The notes beneath the pieces are model-generated. The model saw only the letters and a list, made by a program, of their open reading frames with translations, had not been told where the DNA came from and ran no database searches. A stretch of 64,000 bases of DNA. It comes from Taxillus chinensis. Lineage: Eukaryota; Streptophyta; Magnoliopsida; Santalales; Loranthaceae. Within the stretch, counting starts at the first letter, position 1. Each line of letters begins with the position of its first letter. The stretch spans positions 18,989,506 through 19,053,505 of the forward strand of contig CM042091.1 in assembly GCA_023512835.1 (NCBI GenBank), in the 5' to 3' direction. The translations under genes and the position numbers were made by a program. This document shows positions 34,018 through 46,127 of the stretch, one piece after another.

Positions 34018-35831
34018 TGTTGGATTGGGTGCCCTAGACCCAACCACTATACATGTATATCTTGGGATTTCGTTGTATTACACATTATGTGTTTATATAT
34101 TTATCAGTGTATGTTTATTATTCTTCCGCGTTCACATACACGATAGTGTCCATAGTATATTGTCGCATCAATCGGTTATAGCAGTCCCTGCTATAATGAG
34201 AACCTATTGGATGTTATGACAATATCTTAAACTATATGTCCTATGGTTTAGATACATCTCTCTGATTGGACACAGAAGATGTCTGACTATCAGGTGTTGG
34301 GGGCTCATAATCATTAAGACACTTTCTCATAGTGTTCGCACTTGGTGATCTTCAAGTTTGGGAGATCATGAGGACTGACCCGTTAATGAGAATGGCAGAT
34401 CAAGATGCCATTGATCGTTCTCAACTATAGATATGTGTATTGGTCCTCTGACTTGAGACCATTGTTATTATATACCAGGAATCGCATACTTTGATATATG
34501 ATGAAAACCATGACATAGATGCTCGTGGCGAGGTAGCTTGTGTTAGGTATGTCATGACTGGTATGACAATAACAGATGGGTCAAGAGAGGATTTGTCCCT
34601 TCCAAGTTATAGAAGATGACATCGCTGGCCCTTTGACTTGATGGTAGTGCTCGTCTGAAATCCATGGCCATGGTGTTCCAGATAAGGCCATCAGAAAGTC
34701 AAAGAAAAATATAACAAGCAATAGGACTGATGGCATAGGTATGCATTCCGCTTGTTGCGATGTCCGAGACAAAAGGATTAAAATACACTGTGAACGTTTG
34801 TAGGAGGCTGTCGACTTATACGATATATCTTATCCTTTTTGGTCGCCGTGTCGTATTGCTAGACAACATTCACGGACTACGGTGGGACCATAGTCATTAA
34901 GGAGGAACCTAGAGGGTCACACAATAGTGTATTTCGTAGGTCCAGTAGTTTAGTGGAACTACATAAAGCAATTGGTCCAGTTTGATTCAAGTTCGGAATC
35001 AATAAGAGCCCGGATTGCTAAATCGACTCAAAATCATTATTCGAGCCAGAATAAGTGATTCGGATCATCGTTTGGGAATTCCGAGGGCATATCCGAGTTC
35101 ATGAGATTGCCACGGTCGAATGTGTCTAGTTTAGGATTTTTTGGCGCTCGGGTTCCAGTGGGGCCCACACGAGATGAGACGAGAGGGGACATATGTCACA
35201 CCATGTGGAAACATGGGTGGCCCATGTTTTTGGTTTATTAGGGCCTATTTTCGAAGGGTTACATCCTAGGTTTGAAATAGGTGGCTAATAAAACAAAAGA
35301 AATGATAAAATAGTATTATTTTATTAATAATGGGACATTGGCATATATTATTAAGGGGAGTGAGAGGAAATTCGTGGGGATCATCATTTTGGGTGATTTG
35401 GAGAACAAAGAACTCATTCTCCCACTTCTCTCCTCTCTCCCTTTCTCCCCCTTGCTTCTAAGTTGCAGATGAAGCAGGAAACAACCCGTTTTGCTGTACG
35501 CTGCAACAGGTGGAGCAATAGGTTGATCAAACGGACGAATCTGTGGAGTCTCTACGCTTGTGCTAGCACCTAAACGAGGACGGGACGTCCGTGGACCGCC
35601 GGTGCACGTGGACTGCTCTAGGGAGCTCCTGGTTTGGAGTTTCTGCACCGACGAGCACTGATACTGCCGGAAATTACGAGTATGTAATTTTATGTTTTGT
35701 TTTTTTAAAATTTCAATTAAACACCTCTAGATGACGGTTCCACCTTTTAGGATGCCGTGTATAAAATTTCGTAATTTTATACGGCCATTTAGGACCCAAA
35801 CGGTACGCTTCCGCTGCTCACAGAACCTACA
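34018..35831. mobile_element. Probable solo LTR (unassigned family)
   Basis: Begins TGTTGGATTGGG, ends AGAACCTACA; flanks gtttg (34013-34017) and gttta (35832-35836), one mismatch; 1814 bp. A CT-rich leader-like stretch lies at about 35413-35455. No coding region and no second copy in the window. Confidence 0.55.
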
Positions 35832-35845
35832 GTTTAGACTATTTT

Positions 35846-38580
35846 TGTCACGCCCCAAAATCCCGGAAGGACCGGAACTAAGAGTGTGACTTCCCCATGC
35901 CTGCACCCGAAAGGTCAAGGGGTTGGTGACTAGCACCAATATGGACTAAACATCGGGTGCTGTCCGAGATACACCTGTACATTCATACATCAGGGGTATT
36001 CCTGTACATTCCCACATGCTATAAAGTTAAGGAAAATAATTTATTAATAACAGAATCATGCTATAATTCCAATATAACTTCCACGGACCCTCGTCCGGAT
36101 ATTCAAATAATAAAATCAATCATGTTTTACAAAATCCATAAACCAAGTTATTACAAAATTTAAAACAAACAAAAATTAGCTTCGGATCAGCCTTTGGCGA
36201 ATGAGTCGATACTTGAAACATGTCAACAAAGTAGGGGTGAGCATAAATGCCCAGTAGGTGATCTCCATCTCCTCACCATCCTATAACATGAATTCCTAAG
36301 TCTACATGATCGGTGTATGCTTGTGCCAGTGTAGTGTCCTATTTTATCACAATAAGCTTACATTCAATCACAAAATATAATATCACACACATTACATTTC
36401 ATTCATTAAGGGTACACACCAAACAATCCAACCATCCAGGAGATTCCCACATCCAGCTTCAAGGATCTCAATCATTACTAGATAGCCATATGTGGGACCT
36501 GTAGTGTCCCTAACGACAACCTGCCACATATGGGACCTCAGTTAACCAGCTACATAGGGGACCTGCGGCTTCTTGCCAGCCCTATATGGGACCTGCGGTT
36601 AACCCAACCAACTCCACCACCAATTCCACATATAATCAATAAATAGAATAATCCAACAGTGAAAATTCAATATAACAGCCTTACAAAATATTTAATTCAT
36701 CAATCCGGCGCTAACCACAAATAATATATATAGATATACATACATATATAAATATTCATCAAACATCCAACACCTTAAATATCAATTAAGTAATATTAAG
36801 CTACGTACAAGTAACATTTAAATGCTAAATTTCTAACATTGAACTACAAACAATATTTCTAGTGTCATACTATAAATATCAAGCCACAAACAATGCTTCT
36901 AATATCAAACTATTAATGTCAAGCCTCCGACAATATTTTAAATGATAAATTAATAATATCAAGCTTCAAGTAATACTTCATATTATTAAACTATAATATC
37001 AAACCCAAGCACTATTTTCATTATTAAACTAACAATATCATAATTCTTGTTTGACCTTGCTATTGGAATGGTATCAATGAATATGTTATTTTTACTACTA
37101 AATCAAATTAAATTAAATTTATCTATATATCTTGATAATTATCAAAATACACATATATAATACCATGTACGACTTCATAATAATACACGGATTTAATGCA
37201 CGAATTTATTACTCACATATATTAACTATTGACATGCACGACTTAATTCCCATAATCAATTAAGCCCCCCCCCCCCCTTTTGAAAAAAAATCTTCACAAT
37301 TTTACATCAATCATTCATGAGAATATTTATCTTCTGATTATGAAATAATAGTAGCCAATGACAATGTGGAAAGGGGACATACATTGAGGCAATGAGTTTT
37401 CAATTTATCTGATAACATGAAAAAACACACTTGAATAACTAAACAAACACACATTGTTTGGGGTATTGGTATTAAAAATTCATAGTGGGTAAATAAAATA
37501 ATTGGGTGGTTAAAAAGAAGTACATATGTTATATACTTTTCTTGATTTTATGATCGTAACTAAAATATTTAGAGAATAACTATACATCATAAGCCAATCA
37601 CATATGATAAGGATCATCATGAAGATAGAAGACATTAACTACATAATAAAAAAGAGATTTGATACATAAATTAACTAATGAATTTATGCATTAGTTAAAA
37701 TTAATAGGTTTAGGGTTTAGGTATTAACATATTAAGTTAAATGAATAATAGGTTTTAAAAAATAAATAAAATAAATAAATAAACACCAGTTCGCGGACTG
37801 ATCCGTTTAGGCCTGTGATTGAAATGGATCAGATTTTTTTCGGTCCGATTCGCCCGGTTCGCGGACCACTGGTATATTTTACGCCCTTACCCTTTTTTAA
37901 GCATGCAAACACCCATGAAATGATCCTTTAGCTACTTAGATGAGTTATTGAGAAAATTTAACACAAACTTTACATTATTTACCGATTTCCAACCAATCCC
38001 CATTTCACCTATGGTTTATTATACTTTTCACGAATTTTCATCTTATATGCAAGTTAATCTCATAGAACGACAAGCAAGGAGTGGAAAATGAAGAGAACAC
38101 CTACCTGGATGGTTTTTATGGATCCAACGAGCTCCAATCTCCCTAAGTCGCCAAGCTTCCAAACTTTCTCAAGCTCTCTCTCTCTCTAGCTCTCAAACGT
38201 ACAATCACGATAGCGTAATGTGGAAGCTCACTCTTTTCTTATCTATTTATAATTCCTTTCTACATATTTCTTAATGGACCTCCAAAATAATACTTAACCT
38301 CTAGGGGTCATGAATTCCAAATTGAGCTCAAATATAGTCAAAGTGCTTGAAATGATGAGCACATCATATTCAGATGTTTCCTAACCCAACTGGTTGCTCA
38401 AACACATGGTCAACTAACAAACCACCGAAAAGATAATAATTGAGCCTTTCAAGGGCCCAACCCAGAATTGGGCCCAAGTACTATATAAAATGCTCATATT
38501 AACAACTACATTATCGTCTAGATGTTTTTAACCGCTTAGAATGACTATCTCTCAGCTCTATTCAAATACGAGTCTTTACA
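35846..38580 (-). mobile_element. LTR D2, minus strand, same family as D1
   Basis: 2735 bp; left tip TGTCACGCCCC and right tip GAGTCTTTACA (reverse TGTAAAGACTC, as in D1 TGTAAGGATCC). About 35860-37030 aligns throughout to D1 in reverse, including the 40-bp array and, near 37260, a poly-C tract matching D1 poly-G. It is longer than D1 partly because it contains a MITE-like fragment. Flanks atttt and acaag do not match, so it is not a simple solo LTR with intact duplication. Confidence 0.75.
37680..37891 (-). repeat. Fragment related to the outer MITE
   Basis: In reverse it repeats the pattern of the element at 3873: gtaaaat, ggtccgcgaaccgg, aaaaaaat, ggcctaaacgga, then a tttatttattttatt run. 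The second end was not found. Confidence 0.6.
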
Positions 38581-38748
38581 ACAAGGCTTAATTGACAACT
38601 GAAGGCTTAAGAATAGGGGGGCAAATGTGTGAAGGGTACATTGGGGTTTTGGACAAATTTATAGCGAGAGGTGATGTGTCACAACAATTATTTTACATAT
38701 ATTTGATTAAAATTATAACTAAAGTTAAATTTACCTAAAATTATGGCA

Positions 38749-38751
<3 letters not shown>

Positions 38752-38829
<78 letters not shown>

Positions 38830-38830
38830 T
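38752..38830 (+). repeat. (CT)n microsatellite
   Basis: About 39 CT units with one interruption near 38823. A long pure tract like this is likely polymorphic. Confidence 0.95.
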
Positions 38831-39078
38831 CAATGTTGTGACGGCTATGAGATGAACTTATGGTTTAGGTTTCCTATATATACCCCACTTATTTATTTTA
38901 ATTTAAACTAATGATAAAAATTCAAAAAAGTATCCTTCGGAGCCCTAAATTCCAAATCAGACCAAATATAGTCCAAAATTCTTTATTCGATGATTATGTC
39001 AATGTACTGATATGCATTATCCAAAATGATGTCTTTATCACACAACTAACTTTGAAAACCCCAAGCATGGGTCTATAT
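38831..39078. other. Unassigned DNA before copia 2
   Basis: Flank between LTR D2 and copia 2 with no gene recognised. It may belong to the gypsy remnant at 48730-50330, whose end was separated by the copia insertion. Confidence 0.35.
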
Positions 39079-39177
39079 ATTCTTATTGGGCTGCCACTGC
39101 TATAGGATTCTATTTTGGGCAACATTGTGTACCAGCAGTTTTGGGCAACACCGTGTATCAGTTTTGGGCAACACCAT

Positions 39178-40775
39178 TGATAACTGCAAAATTTGTCATT
39201 AAATTTGCATTTAATTTATGGGCTTTGATTTAATATTCTGTTGAATTAATGCATTTTTATAATGGTTTTCCCCAATTTTAATTATTTACTGTTTTATTTA
39301 TTTTTATAGATTTAATATTAATTTTGGTGGTTTTTAATGTTAAATTAATTATTTCAATTTTGATATTAAATCTTTGAGCTAAATTTGTAATTCGAATATT
39401 AATGTTGATTTTGTTTTAATAATTTTGCATGCATGTAATTGGAAGAGAATTGGAAAGAAGTGGGTATTTTTATTTTAATAGTTTTGGATTATTTATGCAT
39501 GTTGGGCGATGGGACAATATGATTTATGGGACAAAATAGCAATTTATATCATTTTAATTAATGCATGCTTTGAAGATATATAGGTTTAAATTAAGCAAGT
39601 GGGCTGATTTTGCTTTTGGTGAATCAATTGTTCTAATTAAATTTGGTGGGGCCAGATTTATTATTTTAAATATTATTACTTTTAAAGACATTGGGGCATT
39701 AATTATGGGAAGTGCACGTAAATGGCAGGTTTCTAATTTGCAGGATCTTTTAACGTAAGAGAATGGGCATGCATCGGGGTACCATCTTTGACAGCACCAA
39801 TATAATTCAGGGCAGCACCCAGCCTTCGATCCATCTCTCCATTGTCGGCAGCGAGAGACCCATGCTCGCCCAACTCTCCATCTCACAACATTCAATTTTC
39901 AATTATTTATTGGGCTGTGCGTATATATTTGAGAGACCCAGCGCCGACTGAAGGGGGTCTTCGTCCAAGCTTCCACCCGGCGCCTTGTACCATCAACCAT
40001 CCTACGCCCCGCACAGCGACACCATCAACCTTCTCTATCGACCCATCACGCCTGATTTTAATCACGCAGCACTGGCGCGACACTGCAAGATTATTCATGT
40101 ATTTTATTTTTTATGAATTAATTTGTATTTGATTTAACTTCAAACTTCGATTGTTATTTTGAATCTTGATTCTTCAATTTGATAATTTATTTAGGTACTA
40201 TGGTTTGCAATTCGTTCCTCTATCTGTTTTAAATTCTTTACAATTAATTTGCGGTTGTAGTTAATTGTGGATTGTTTAAAGCATGATTTTTAATTGTGAT
40301 TAATTCGCGGTTGCGGTTAATTAATTTTGAGATATGAAGATTATTATTCGTAGTGAATGATTTGGTCTTCCGAATGCAAAACATAATCGTTCCTAGAATT
40401 GGTACGAGTTCAAGTCTGATTTCTAGTGCGAATTCATAATTTAATTATAATCATGGTGTCTTGGTTTAATTGAATTATGGGGCCTTAAATATGTTATTGT
40501 ATCTTTAGAAGATAATGATAAATAATAATTGAAGTGAGAGGTTGAATCAATTGTGTCTTTAGTTAATTAGTTTTATTTACATATTTAATTTTATTTTAAT
40601 TTCACACAAAACCTCCCCAATTTTCTAACTTAGCTTTTTGTTTATTTTTCTTGAAGAATAAGTTGAATTAAATTTTATAAGTCCTCCGGTTAGTGAACGA
40701 CCTATGTTAGCCCTATGCTATACTTAGTTTAAATTTTATTTGAAGTGCGTGTGCGACAAACGCTCCTTTTAAATG
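39178..40775 (+). repeat. 5' LTR of the nested non-autonomous element
   Basis: About 1.6 kb; TGATAACTGCAAAATTTGTC at the start. It contains the shared block tggtgtcttggtttaattg and the ending aagtcctccggt...gacaaacgct. End position is approximate. Confidence 0.8.
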
Positions 40776-42062
40776 TTGCATTGAGGACAATGCAACATTT
40801 AAGTATGGGGGAGGGAACACATAGCTTAGTTTAGTTAAACATTTTTTTTAGTGTGTTTTCCTTAGTTTTTTTATTGTTATTGTTTTTTTCCTTAGTTTAT
40901 TTATTTGTTTATTTGTTTTTAATTCTACATTCAAAGATAAAAAAAACCAAAAAGATTTTCGTTTGTTTTTGTGCTTTATTTTTGTTTTTGGTGATTTATA
41001 GGCTGCATGTTTTTAGTCTTGAACTTGATTGACACTTGAATTTCTTGTGAATCTTTGAGCACTATGATTAGTTCCATTTGAGTTTATTTGATTGTGCAAT
41101 ATTTGAATAATGACTGAGAATCTTGAATAGTTAGAGTTAAGTTGTTTAGTATGGATACATATCTTGCACAACTGAAATTTTGATGCTTTAATATTTGATT
41201 AATTCATCTTGATTTTTATGCCTTAATTGGGAAGTGCAAACATGTGAGAATCATGATTCTAGCTATTTTTGAGTTATGCTTGGACTTTAATTCAATGAGT
41301 TGTGAAATACTGTTTATATCATTACATTTATTCATGCCAATACTTGAGTTTTTTTTGCATTTGGGTTTTATATGAGCTAAGCTTGTGGATATAAAGTAAG
41401 ATATTTAAAAAAAAGAGTGAATAATCCATTAAGGGAGAGCATAAAATGCAACATTGTAAGGTTATTAATTAAAAGAAGTGTTATTGAAAAAGGTTAGCTG
41501 ACTTGCGGAGTATGTTATATCACTCAGAATTTATCCTAAAGGGCTTCTAAACCTGGTACCCTAAGATCCGCCATAATCTGGGAGCTGCCAGATGGTTCCG
41601 CTACATGGGTGGTATAGATGGTTATTGTTAAGTAAGATTGGCTGCCTATTTAAAAAAAGTGATTTTTTTTAAAAAAAGTAATTGGCCAATTTATTGCATA
41701 TATCTTGTTTAGCTCCAGTAATCTTCACCCATTTGTTTCACTCAAGTATGTGTATGAATGATGGCATGATATTTGGAGTATGGAATAACTATGGTTAATA
41801 TTTGGGTATGCTTAATATTAGCTAACTGATTGATAATTGCATATTTGTGTGACTTGATTGAGTGTCATGAATGAGAGATGGGTTGAAAGAATAAAGAAGT
41901 TGATGAATTTTGAGCTCACACTCACGTCTATACTAGAACTTAATTCGTTATATCCAAGTTGTTCTCTTTGTATATTTGAATTTGCGTGATTGGATAATCT
42001 TTGTTTGGTGCTTAATCTTAGTATTTGTTCGAGGATGACCAAAGTTCAAGTGTGGGGGAATT
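40776..42062 (+). other. Interior of the nested element, non-coding
   Basis: Starts ttgcattgaggacaatgcaa followed by a gtatgggggaggg purine block, and ends with gtgtgggggaatt. Only short open frames. It may keep packaging or priming signals while lacking genes. Confidence 0.6.
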
Positions 42063-43628
42063 TGATAACTGCGAAAATTGTCATTAAATTTGCATTTAAT
42101 TTATGGGCTTTAATTTAATATTTTATTGAATTAATGCATTTTAATAATAGTTTTCCCCAATTTCAATTATTTACTGTTTTATTCATTTGTATAGATTTAA
42201 TATTAATTTTGGTGGTTTTTAATATTTAATTAATTATTTTAATTTTAATATTAATTCTCTGGACTCAATTGACTATTTTAAGTTTAATTTTAGCAAAATT
42301 TTTATCTATATATTTTGATTAATTGATTGATGTTTTTATTTTTATTCTAATATCTTATTTTGTGTTTCACTTTTATTATTATTATTATTATTATTATTAC
42401 TTGTTTGCATGTTACATAGGAAGGGGGAATCCCTTGGAGAGCAATTGGAAAGCATTTTAATTGTGAGCCCATGAAGAAAGAAAGAAGGAAAGAAAATAGG
42501 TGGCTACGTGTGCATGGAAAAAAAGAGGAAACCCATGCTATATTTAAGAAGAGACCCATCACCAATTCGTGGAACATCTCCCCGTGTCGCCTCATCTCTT
42601 CCTCCACGCAGCACCATCTCTCTTGACCCCAGTACAACCTCTCTTCACGCGGGGGCTCATCCCACGTGTGCTACACCACCATCATCCCATCCCATCTCTT
42701 TGCAGCTTCTGCCACCAACGCTAGCGCCTAGCATCTCTTAGCGCACAAGTCGACGCTGCCCCCATCTCCCGCGCGCTTGCACTGCAACGTTTCTAGCGTA
42801 GTCTTCATCCCGCCAGTAATCATCACGCAACATCACCATCTCACAGTCGAGCGCAGCAATTTTTCGAGCAGTAATTGAAAAAGAGATAGCGCGACGAATA
42901 TTGAAGATTTAGATCAAGTTCAAGACTGAATATTTAATTATTTGCAGCCTATTTTTTTCTTAATTTTGTTTTATTCTGCTGTTTTAATTTTTCCAAACAG
43001 ATTTGTGATTTTCCAACCCATGGAGGGGTAAGTATTTTGTAATCGGTTTAGTGTAGCACTTTGGATGCTTGTTTTGAATTCATGTTTTAATATTTAATTT
43101 GACATTTTATGTGCTATGAATTAATTCTTTATCTCTTTGACTTGTTAATTTAATATCTCGGTTGAGTGTTGATTTAGTAATTCATTGTGCATTAATATTT
43201 TAATTGAGTGGAAAGATTTGTTTCATAGGGAACGGGCAGTCTTTTGAGAATTAATTCGTAATTATTCTGGTTTGGATAAATTCATAATTTATTTGTATTC
43301 ATGGTGTCTGGGTGCATTTGAATTATGGGGCCATAATTTATCTAATTTATCTTTTGGGATAGTGATAAACAACATTCAAGTGTGAAGTTAAACCGGTAAC
43401 ATCTTTGATTAATTGATTTTATTAGTTAAAATTGTTTGCTTTAATTAGTTTTCATTCAATCAAAAATCCCTTTAATTTGATATTTATTCTTTTTCAAACA
43501 GGTAATTAAATAGATTGAATTGAATTTTATAAGTCCTCCGGTAGAGAATGATCTAGGTTAAGTCACTAGCTATACTTAGTTTAAATTTTATTTGGAGTGC
43601 GTGTACGACAAACGCCCTTTTCAAATTG
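42063..43628 (+). repeat. 3' LTR of the nested non-autonomous element
   Basis: 1566 bp, beginning TGATAACTGCGAAAATTGTC. A (TTA)n tract at about 42372-42399. Noticeably diverged from the left LTR by indels, so the insertion is not very recent. Confidence 0.8.
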
Positions 43629-43765
43629 ACCGTGTATTGCTATATTTGCTAGAAATCTTAGGAGTAATTGTAGGGATTATATTCCTGTACGTGTTTGTAT
43701 ATATACAGTTGTTAGATGAAGTAATAGAACAAGAAAAGGGAAAATTTGTATTCCCAGTTTTTACA

Positions 43766-43778
43766 TGGTATCAGAGCC
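43766..43778 (+). other. Primer-binding site of copia 2
   Basis: tggtatcagagcc, a perfect plant initiator-Met tRNA binding site, directly after the 5' LTR. Confidence 0.92.
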
Positions 43779-43806
43779 ACGACGGCTCAACCTCCAATAG
43801 ACCACC

Positions 43807-46127
43807 ATGACCGGTGGAGACAATCACCCGCTGACTGGCGGTGCAACTGGTGAAAAGGGGCAATTAACTCTTTCACCAAATTACTTGCATCCTGTAGACA
43901 ACCCAGGAATTGTTATCAGTCCGGTGCAATTGAAAGGAGAAAATTATGAGGAATGGGCAAGATCAATGCGTAATGCACTATGGGCCAAGCGAAAGCTTAG
44001 ATTCATTGACGGAACGTTGGCTAAACCAGCGGATGATTCATCTACAATCGAAGACTGGTGGATGGTAAATTCAATGCTCGTTGCCTAGGTCTTTAAGACA
44101 ATTGAACCCACGTTACGCTCCACCATCACGTATACAGAAAATGTGAAGGGTCTGTGGGAAGATCTTCGTCAGAGCTTTTCCATTGGGAATGGGCCTTGTG
44201 TTCATCAATTGAAGGCTGGTCTTGCTGCATGTAAACAATAAGGACAGGCAGTGGTTGACTACTACGGCCGATTAAAGGTGATGTTGGATGAATTGGTCAA
44301 TTATGAGCCAATACCCAAATGTTAGTGTAATGGTTGCAAATGCAATCTCTCCGTTGTAATGATGACGCGATGTATGGAACTATGTGTTCTAATATATTGA
44401 GTATGGAACCTTTTCCGAGTCTTAACAAGGTATATGCCTTGATAATTCAAGAAGAGCGACACCGGAATATTGCGGGCAGCAAGGACGAAGGGGGAGATGT
44501 GGTAAGTTTTGCTGTTCAAGCAGGATTCGAACACAAAGTTGCTGCTACGCGTACAAAAGGAAAAAATGGGTCATGTTCTCATTGTGGACGGACTGGACAT
44601 ACAACCAATGAATGCTTTCAAGTAATCAGCTATCCAGACGGGTGGGGGGACAGACCACACACCACTAGCAAAAGTATAACTAGCAAAAGAGCTGGTTGTG
44701 GACCACCTAATCTGTCTCATATGGGATGGGGTCGTGGGACCAATGTATTGGCTAACGCTGTGGAGGCCACGCAAGCTATAACCAATGACGCACACCTGGA
44801 AACAATGAAAGAGTCTGAATGTAATGGGATTCCAGGACTCAATCGAGATCAATGGGCAACATTGCTCGGACTGTTAAATGCATATAGAGACGGGAGCGTT
44901 GAACGTCTTTCTGGTAAGCAATATTCTTATGAATGGATTGTGGATTTTGGTGCTTCCCATCATATGACAGGAGACTTGACCCTATTATTCAATGTATAAG
45001 AAATCACACCGTGTCCGGTGGGGCTTCCTAACGGCAAGAATACAACTGCTGTACACGAAGGGACACTGTGTTTAGGCGCCAATTTATATCTACAACACGT
45101 TTTGTTTGTTCCCAATATGAATTGCACTTTGATATCTGTGGCAAAATTATTGCAAGAATTAAATTGCATTGTCACTTTCACTGATACATTATGTGTGATA
45201 CAAGATCGCACCTCGAGGACCCTGATTGGAGTGGGTGAGTAGTGCAATGGGATTTATTATTTCAGAGCAGCAGTCCGAGTACGGGCTAATAAAGTGAATA
45301 GGGTCACTATGCAAGACATGTGGCATCAACGATTAGGACATCCCTCACGGGAAGTATTGCCCACTATTTCGGGCACCAATGATATAAATAGCAGTCTGGC
45401 TGCACCGTGTGATATTTGTTATCGAGCTAAACAAATTTGGGAAGTTTTTCCTCGCAGTAATAATAAAGCTGATGCTTGTTTTTCTCTAATTCATTGTGAT
45501 TTGTGGGGTGCTTATAAAGTACCCGCTTCTTGCGGCGCTATTTACTTCCTCACCATTGTTGATGATTTTTCACGCGCAGTTTGGATATATCTTTTGCTTG
45601 AAAAACGGGAGGTTGCCCACACTATTAAAAATTTTTGCATCATGGTTGAGCTCCAATTTCAGAAATCTGTTCGCATTGTATGCAGTGACAATGACACTGA
45701 ATTCACTTGTCTAAAATCATATTTTGCAGAGCACGGGATTCTACATCAAACATCTTGTGTTGGGACTCCCCAACAGAATGGCCGGGTTGAGCGAAAACAC
45801 CGCCATATTTTGAATGTTACTAGAGCCTTGCGGTTCCAAGCCAATTTGCCCCTTCCATTTTGGGGTGAATGTGTCTTGACTACTGGATTCCTCATCAATC
45901 GCACTCCCACCGCTCTGCTTGGTGGCAAAACCCCTTACGAGATTCTTTTTGGAAAACTACCCCAGTACGATCACCTACATGTTTTTGGTTGCCTTTGTTA
46001 CGCTCACCATTTACCTCGTGACAAAGATAAATTTAGTGCCCGGAGTCGACGATGCATCTTTTTGGGCTATTCATATGGACAAAAGGGTTTGCAAGTCTAC
46101 GATATTGAAGTCATTTGTTTCCCGTGA
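43807..46127 (+). pseudogene. copia 2 gag, protease and integrase (broken)
   Basis: The gag start ATG at 43807 fits the PBS spacing. LKGENYEEWARSMRNAL is the UBN2-type gag; a TAG at about 44086 and a frameshift before 44334 break it. The zinc knuckle CSHCGRTGHTTNEC is intact (about 44574-44615). The protease reads IVDFGASHHMTG, with DSG changed to DFG. The integrase has HHCC parts (WHQRLGHPS, CDICYRAK) and D,D,E sites (IHCDLWGAYK, VCSDNDTEF, NGRVERKHR), followed by GCLCYAHHLPRDKDKF. Stops at about 44997 and 45240 and a frameshift near 46110 prevent a full polyprotein. Confidence 0.9.

Larger units (their letters stand above)
39178..43628 (+). mobile_element. Non-autonomous LTR element inside copia 2 5' LTR
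   Basis: Two similar LTRs, 39178 to about 40775 and 42063-43628, both start TGATAACTGC and end near gcgtgt(g/a)cgacaaacgc. Flanks are accat (39173-39177) and accgt (43629-43633); the copia LTR reads on through accgtgtattgc, as in its 3' copy. The 1.3-kb interior (40776-42062) has no gag-pol. The purine tract gtgtgggggaa lies directly before the second LTR, giving plus orientation. The left LTR end lacks a canonical CA, so its exact limit is uncertain. Confidence 0.85.

Noticed and set aside
35316..35648. 110-codon minus-strand frame
   Set aside because: It lies within the proposed solo LTR 34018-35831 and shows no family motif.
34018..38580. LTR 34018-35831 and LTR D2 as two ends of one element
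   Set aside because: They do not resemble each other, are only 14 bases apart and have no interior.
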